From contig NZ_MKSQ01000011.1 of assembly GCF_001898115.1 (NCBI RefSeq), positions 39,745-103,744 on the forward strand: a DNA stretch of 64,000 nt. Reading direction: 5' to 3'. The position numbers were made by a program, and so were the translations under genes. Positions 59,860 through 64,000 of the stretch are shown one piece after another. The notes below the pieces were generated by a model. That model was not told the origin of the DNA. It was given only the letters and a program-made list of their open reading frames with translations, and made no database searches. This DNA is from Allobosea sp. 67-29 (GTDB lineage Bacteria > Pseudomonadota > Alphaproteobacteria > Rhizobiales > Beijerinckiaceae). Within the stretch, counting starts at the first letter, position 1. Each line of letters starts with the position of its first letter.

Positions 59860-60870
59860 ATGCTCCGTTTCATCCTGACCCGGGTGAGCCTCGTCATTCC
59901 GACCTTTGTCGGCATTACCCTGCTCGCCTTCTTTCTGGTGCGGCTGGTTCCCGGCGATCCGATCGAGACCATGGCCGGCGAGCGCGGGATCGATCCCGCC
60001 CGCCATGCCCAGCTCGTGAAGGAATACGGCTTCGACAAGCCTTTGCTGACGCAGTACGGCGTCTATATCGAGCGGGTCGTGCATGGCGATCTCGGCAAGT
60101 CGATCGTGACCCGCGAGAGCGTGCTGTCCGAGTTCGGCCAGCTCTTCCCGGCCACGATCGAGCTCGCGCTCTGCGCCATCCTGATCGCGCTGCTCGTCGG
60201 CCTGCCGGCGGGGATCATTGCCGCGGTCAAGCGCAACTCGATCTTCGATCACGGCGTGATGGGCATCTCGCTGACCGGCTATTCGATGCCGATCTTCTGG
60301 TGGGGTCTGCTGCTGATCCTGCTGTTCTCGGTGCAACTCGGGATCACGCCGGTCTCGGGCCGCATCGCCGTGCAGTATTTCATCGAGCCGGTCACCGGCT
60401 TCCTCACCATCGACAGCCTGCTGGCCGGCGACATCGACGCCTTCTGGTCGGCGCTGTCGCATCTCGTGCTGCCGGCGATCGTGCTCGGCACCGTGCCGCT
60501 TGCGGTCATCGCCCGCATGACCCGATCCGCCATGCTGGAGGTGCTCGGCGAGGACTATATCCGCACCGCCCGCGCCAAGGGCATGGCGCCGATCCGCGTC
60601 GTCGCTCTGCATGCGCTGCGCAACGCGCTGATTCCGGTCGTCACGGTCATCGGCCTGCAGGTCGGCACGCTTTTCACCGGCGCGATCCTGACCGAGACGA
60701 TCTTCTCCTGGCCGGGCGTCGGCAAATGGCTGATCGAGGCGATCAGCCGGCGCGACTACCCGGTCCTGCAGGGCGGGACGCTGCTGCTGGGCATGGTCGT
60801 GATGAGCGTGAACCTGCTGGTCGACCTGCTCTACGGCCTGATCAACCCGCGCATCCGGCATGCCCGATGA
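59860..60870 (+). CDS. dppB: Dipeptide-type ABC transporter permease DppB
   Basis: A 336-residue inner-membrane permease of the DppB/OppB family. It begins MLRFILTRVSLVIPTFVGITLLAFFL, the usual first helix, followed by RLVPGDPIE. The EAA-like loop is EDYIRTARAKGMAPIRVV. Its end overlaps a possible early start of dppC at 60860. It pairs with DppC. Confidence 0.93.
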   Translation: MLRFILTRVSLVIPTFVGITLLAFFLVRLVPGDPIETMAGERGIDPARHAQLVKEYGFDKPLLTQYGVYIERVVHGDLGKSIVTRESVLSEFGQLFPATIELALCAILIALLVGLPAGIIAAVKRNSIFDHGVMGISLTGYSMPIFWWGLLLILLFSVQLGITPVSGRIAVQYFIEPVTGFLTIDSLLAGDIDAFWSALSHLVLPAIVLGTVPLAVIARMTRSAMLEVLGEDYIRTARAKGMAPIRVVALHALRNALIPVVTVIGLQVGTLFTGAILTETIFSWPGVGKWLIEAISRRDYPVLQGGTLLLGMVVMSVNLLVDLLYGLINPRIRHAR

Positions 60871-60913
60871 TCCGCCGCCCCCTCACGACTTGCGCCCACC
60901 GGAGCCAACGCCC

Positions 60914-61825
60914 ATGAGCGCCGAAACCCTCGAAGCCCCCGCCGCAGCGGCCGCCAGCGGCGCGCCGCCGCACCCCCTTCGCGAATTCTGGAGCTATTTC
61001 AGCGCCAATCGCGGCGCCGTCGCCGGCCTCGTCGTCATCGTCGTGGTGTTGCTCTGCGCGCTCTTCGCGCCGCTGATCGCGCCGCATGACCCCGACATGA
61101 CCAACAATGCGGTCTTCCTGAAGCCGCCCTTCTGGCAGGATGGCGGCTCGTTCTCCTATCCGCTCGGCACCGACGCGATCGGCCGCGACATCCTCTCGCG
61201 CCTGATCTACGGCGCCCGGCTCTCCCTTGTGATCGGCATCGCCGTGGTGGCGCTGGCCATCGTCGTCGGCGTCGTGCTCGGCCTGATCGCCGGCTATTTC
61301 AAGGGCATCGCGGACATCGCGATCATGCGCTTCATGGACATCCTGATGACGATGCCGAGCCTGCTGCTGGCCATCGTCATCGTCGCCATCCTCGGCCCGG
61401 GACTGATGAACGCGATGCTCGCCGTCGCCATCGTGGTGCTGCCGCATTACGTGCGCATCACCCGTGCCGCCGTCATCGCGGAGTCCTCGAAGGACTATGT
61501 CGTGGCTGCCAGGGTCAGCGGGGCGGAGACGGTCAGGCTGATGTTCTCCGAGATCCTGCCGAACTGCGCCGCCCCGCTCATCGTGCAGGCGACGCTCGGC
61601 GTCTCCACCGCGATCCTCGACGCGGCCGCGCTCGGCTTCCTCGGCCTCGGCGCCCAGCCGCCAACACCGGAATGGGGCACCATGCTCGCTGATGCGCGCG
61701 AATTCGTGCTGCGCGCCTGGTGGGTCGTCACCTTCCCCGGCCTCGCCATCCTCATCACCGTGCTCGCCTTCAACCTTCTTGGTGACGGCCTGCGCGATGC
61801 GCTCGACCCCAAGCTGAAGCGCTGA
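60914..61825 (+). CDS. dppC: Dipeptide-type ABC transporter permease DppC
   Basis: A 303-residue permease of the DppC/OppC family. The N-terminal arm ends in [18 protein letters not shown], then [19 protein letters not shown], a family signature. The EAA loop is [20 protein letters not shown] use the ATG at 60914 with CGGAG upstream; an in-frame ATG at 60860 would add 18 Pro-rich residues and overlap dppB. Confidence 0.92.
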   Translation: MSAETLEAPAAAAASGAPPHPLREFWSYFSANRGAVAGLVVIVVVLLCALFAPLIAPHDPDMTNNAVFLKPPFWQDGGSFSYPLGTDAIGRDILSRLIYGARLSLVIGIAVVALAIVVGVVLGLIAGYFKGIADIAIMRFMDILMTMPSLLLAIVIVAILGPGLMNAMLAVAIVVLPHYVRITRAAVIAESSKDYVVAARVSGAETVRLMFSEILPNCAAPLIVQATLGVSTAILDAAALGFLGLGAQPPTPEWGTMLADAREFVLRAWWVVTFPGLAILITVLAFNLLGDGLRDALDPKLKR

Positions 61826-61829
61826 TCCC

Positions 61830-62852
61830 ATGCCCCTGCTCGAAATCGAAAACCTCAGCGTCGAATTCCCGACCTCGCAGGGAACGCTGCGCGCCGTCGA
61901 CCGCATCGACCTCACCCTCGACGAGGGCGAGGTGCTCGGCGTGGTCGGCGAATCCGGCTCCGGCAAGAGCGTCACCATGCTCGCGCTGATGGGTCTCGTC
62001 GGCTATCCCGGCCGCGTCCGCGCCGACAAGCTGCGCTTCGACGGCCGCGACCTCCTGACCATGTCCGCCCGCGAGCGCCGCCAGCTCACCGGCAAGGACG
62101 TGGCGATGATCTTCCAGGAGCCCAGCACGAGCCTGAACCCCTGCTTCACCATCGGCTTCCAGCTCGCCGAGACTCTGCGCAAGCACGAAGGCATGGACCG
62201 CAAGGCCGCGAAGCGCCGCGCCATCGAGCTTCTGGAGCAGGTCGGGATCCCCGCGCCGGAAAGCCGCCTGACCGCTTTCCCGCACCAGCTCTCCGGCGGC
62301 ATGAACCAGCGCGTCATGATCGCGATGGCGATCGCCTGCAATCCGCGGCTGCTGATCGCCGACGAGCCAACGACCGCGCTCGATGTCACCATCCAGGCGC
62401 AGATCCTCGAATTGCTGATGTCGCTGCAGCGCGAGCGCGGCATGGCGCTGGTGCTGATCACTCACAATATGGGCGTCGTCGCCGAGACGGCGCAGCGCAT
62501 CATGGTGATGTATGCCGGGCAGATCATGGAGGAGCGCAAGGTCGACGCGCTCTTTGCCGATCCGCAGCATCCCTATTCCGCCGCGCTGCTGGCGGCGCTG
62601 CCGGAGCGCAGCGAGAACGCGCGACGCCTCGCCACCATTCCCGGCATGGTGCCGGGCTTGAACGACCGTCCGAAGGGCTGCCTGTTCAGCCCGCGCTGCG
62701 CCTATGCGACCGAGCATTCGCGCAATGTCCAGCCGCAGCTGCGGCCCTGGATGGACGGGCGCGTGCGCTGCCACTACCCGCTCGGCGACCCCGACCGGGA
62801 CGCCGAGCGCGCCCGCGATGGGGCCGGCCTGACGACGGAGGCGACGCGATGA
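61830..62852 (+). CDS. dppD: Dipeptide-type ABC transporter ATP-binding protein DppD
   Basis: A 340-residue ATPase. It has Walker [10 protein letters not shown], signature LSGGMNQR, Walker [14 protein letters not shown] and H-loop ITHN. The C-terminal oligo_HPY region ([21 protein letters not shown]) is typical of peptide ABC ATPases and may bind a [4Fe-4S] cluster. It overlaps dppF by 4 bases. Confidence 0.94.
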   Translation: MPLLEIENLSVEFPTSQGTLRAVDRIDLTLDEGEVLGVVGESGSGKSVTMLALMGLVGYPGRVRADKLRFDGRDLLTMSARERRQLTGKDVAMIFQEPSTSLNPCFTIGFQLAETLRKHEGMDRKAAKRRAIELLEQVGIPAPESRLTAFPHQLSGGMNQRVMIAMAIACNPRLLIADEPTTALDVTIQAQILELLMSLQRERGMALVLITHNMGVVAETAQRIMVMYAGQIMEERKVDALFADPQHPYSAALLAALPERSENARRLATIPGMVPGLNDRPKGCLFSPRCAYATEHSRNVQPQLRPWMDGRVRCHYPLGDPDRDAERARDGAGLTTEATR

Positions 62853-63829
62853 GCAACCCCGTCATCGAAGCGCGCGAGCTCACTCAGACCTATCCGGTCA
62901 AGCGCGGCCTGTTCCAGCCGCCGGCGCAGTTGCAGGCCGTGAACAAGGTCTCCTTTTCGGTGGAGGCCGGGCGCACGCTCGCCATCGTCGGCGAATCCGG
63001 CTGCGGAAAATCGACCCTGGCGCGCATGGCGACGCTGATCGAGACCCCGACCTCCGGCGCTCTGGCGCTGGATGGGCTCGATGCGGTGCATCCGCCGGCA
63101 GCCGAGCGCAAGCGCCTGCGCCGCACCGTGCAACTGGTCTTCCAGAACCCCTATGGCTCGCTCAACCCGCGCAAGAAGATCGGCACGATTCTCGAGGAGC
63201 CGCTCAAGATCAACACGACGCTCTCCAAGGCCGAGCGGACCGAGAAGGCCCGCGCCATGATGGCCAAGGTCGGCCTGCGTCCCGAGCACTACGCCCGCTA
63301 TCCGCACATGTTTTCCGGCGGCCAGCGCCAGCGCATCGCGATCGCCCGTGCGCTGATCCTGTCGCCCAAGCTTTTGGTCGCGGATGAGCCGGTCTCGGCG
63401 CTCGACATCTCGATCCAGGCGCAGGTGCTGAACCTGCTCGCCGATCTGCAGGAAGAGCTGAAGCTCGCCTATCTCTTCATCTCGCACGATCTCAGCGTCG
63501 TCCGGCACATCGCCCATGACGTGATGGTGATGTATCTCGGCAATGCCATCGAGCACGGCCCGAAGGAACGCATCTACGCCCGCCCGCTGCATCCCTATAC
63601 GCAGGCATTGCTCGCCTCGACGCCGCGCGTCGATGCCGGCAAGCGCGAGCGCATCGTGCTGCGCGGCGAGTTGCCGTCTCCGCTCGACCCTCCGAAGGGC
63701 TGCGTGTTCTCGACGCGCTGTCCCTTCGTGAAGGATCGCTGCCGGGCCGAGCGTCCGGAAAAGCGCGAGGTCGACGGGCGCCTCGTTGCCTGCCACTTCG
63801 CCGAGGACTTCCTCGAAAACGCAGCATGA
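62849..63829 (+). CDS. dppF: Dipeptide-type ABC transporter ATP-binding protein DppF
   Basis: A 326-residue ATPase, partner of DppD. It has Walker [10 protein letters not shown], signature FSGGQRQR, Walker [14 protein letters not shown] and H-loop ISHD. The C-terminal oligo_HPY segment is [10 protein letters not shown] followed by [10 protein letters not shown]. It is the last gene of the operon; an intrinsic terminator begins a few bases after its stop. Confidence 0.94.
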   Translation: MSNPVIEARELTQTYPVKRGLFQPPAQLQAVNKVSFSVEAGRTLAIVGESGCGKSTLARMATLIETPTSGALALDGLDAVHPPAAERKRLRRTVQLVFQNPYGSLNPRKKIGTILEEPLKINTTLSKAERTEKARAMMAKVGLRPEHYARYPHMFSGGQRQRIAIARALILSPKLLVADEPVSALDISIQAQVLNLLADLQEELKLAYLFISHDLSVVRHIAHDVMVMYLGNAIEHGPKERIYARPLHPYTQALLASTPRVDAGKRERIVLRGELPSPLDPPKGCVFSTRCPFVKDRCRAERPEKREVDGRLVACHFAEDFLENAA

Positions 63830-63834
63830 GAAAA

Positions 63835-63858
63835 GCCGGCCCATTGGGCCGGTTTTTT
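63835..63858 (+). terminator. Rho-independent terminator of the dpp operon
   Basis: CCGGCCC, 3-base loop, GGGCCGG, then TTTTTT. AAAA precedes the stem, so it can also stop minus-strand transcripts leaving ftsK. It is the clearest intrinsic terminator in the window. Confidence 0.92.
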
Positions 63859-63898
63859 CGTCATGGCGTCACTGTGGGATCGGGCAGTGCGCGCCCGA

Positions 63899-64000
63899 TC
63901 AATCCTCGTCGTCGGGGAGCGGGCGGCCGCCATCGACGAGGATGTCGCGTTTGCCGGCGTGGTTTGCGGGTCCGACGATGCCCTCGTTCTCCATGCGCTC
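63899..64000 (-). CDS. ftsK: DNA translocase FtsK, C-terminal end (cut by window edge)
   Basis: The last 33 codons and the stop of a minus-strand gene. They read RMENEGIVGPANHAGKRDIL followed by a short acidic tail. This is the conserved end of the FtsK gamma domain, the winged helix that reads KOPS sequences during chromosome segregation. The rest of the gene is outside the window. It converges on the dpp operon at the shared terminator. Confidence 0.85.
   Translation of the reverse strand, partial: ERMENEGIVGPANHAGKRDILVDGGRPLPDDED

Overview
The window is high-GC DNA from a motile alphaproteobacterium. The gene set (CUT1-type sugar ABC operons with LacI and SorC regulators, DctBD/DctA, BKACE enzymes, and a MotA of alphaproteobacterial type) best fits a soil or plant-associated Hyphomicrobiales member. 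A Bosea-like genus is a guess from general resemblance and was not tested. The window is cut inside motA on the left (minus strand) and inside the 3' end of ftsK on the right (minus strand). Between these two core genes lies about 63 kb of almost uninterrupted catabolic and transport genes. I saw no rRNA, tRNA, CRISPR array, phage gene or insertion sequence.

Layout. (1) 976-9920, minus: one compact operon of lacI, binding protein, two permeases, ATPase, a GH63/MGH1-like glycosidase, two related amidohydrolases and a Rieske protein, preceded by a perfect 20-bp LacI-type operator. (2) 10245-17030, minus: a branched-chain-amino-acid-type (HAAT) ABC transporter with LivM, LivG and LivF fused in one polypeptide, followed by a lambda-crystallin-like 3-hydroxy acid dehydrogenase and a BKACE (DUF849) enzyme; this fits oxidation and cleavage of a carnitine-like beta-hydroxy acid. 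Divergent to it are a GntR regulator broken by a pentanucleotide repeat and an SDR. (3) 18974-27049, plus: lacI, two permeases and a binding protein (no ATPase), FAD oxidoreductase, FGGY kinase and SDR. (4) 27203-34163, plus: metallophosphoesterase, a complete CUT1 ABC transporter, a second metallophosphoesterase and an inositol-monophosphatase-like protein. A convergent SorC regulator and a divergent polyol-type dehydrogenase (to 36370) follow. A shared DNA motif links the SorC/dehydrogenase promoter to the 27203 operon. (5) 36371-39383: a decayed gamma-glutamyltransferase remnant, then L-serine dehydratase and threonine aldolase. (6) 39453-48183: divergent lacI and an alpha-glucoside-type operon (binding protein, two permeases, ATPase, GH31, SDR). 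(7) 48205-51152: FucU mutarotase and aldo/keto reductase, divergent to an amidase. (8) 51240-55978: dctA with a sigma-54 promoter, divergent from dctBD. (9) 56189-63829: a dipeptide-type ABC operon with two tandem binding proteins, closed by a strong rho-independent terminator.

How the parts may work together. Blocks 3 and 4 carry, in one neighbourhood, two phosphodiesterase-type proteins, a phosphomonoesterase-type protein, polyol dehydrogenases (SDR and zinc type), a pentulokinase-like FGGY kinase and two CUT1 transporters. That set would suffice in principle to import a polyol- or sugar-containing phosphodiester, release the polyol, oxidise it to a ketose and phosphorylate it. This is inference from domain content and operator sharing. 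Block 1 may be a second unusual system, since it combines glycoside uptake and hydrolysis with ACMSD-type amidohydrolases and a Rieske protein.
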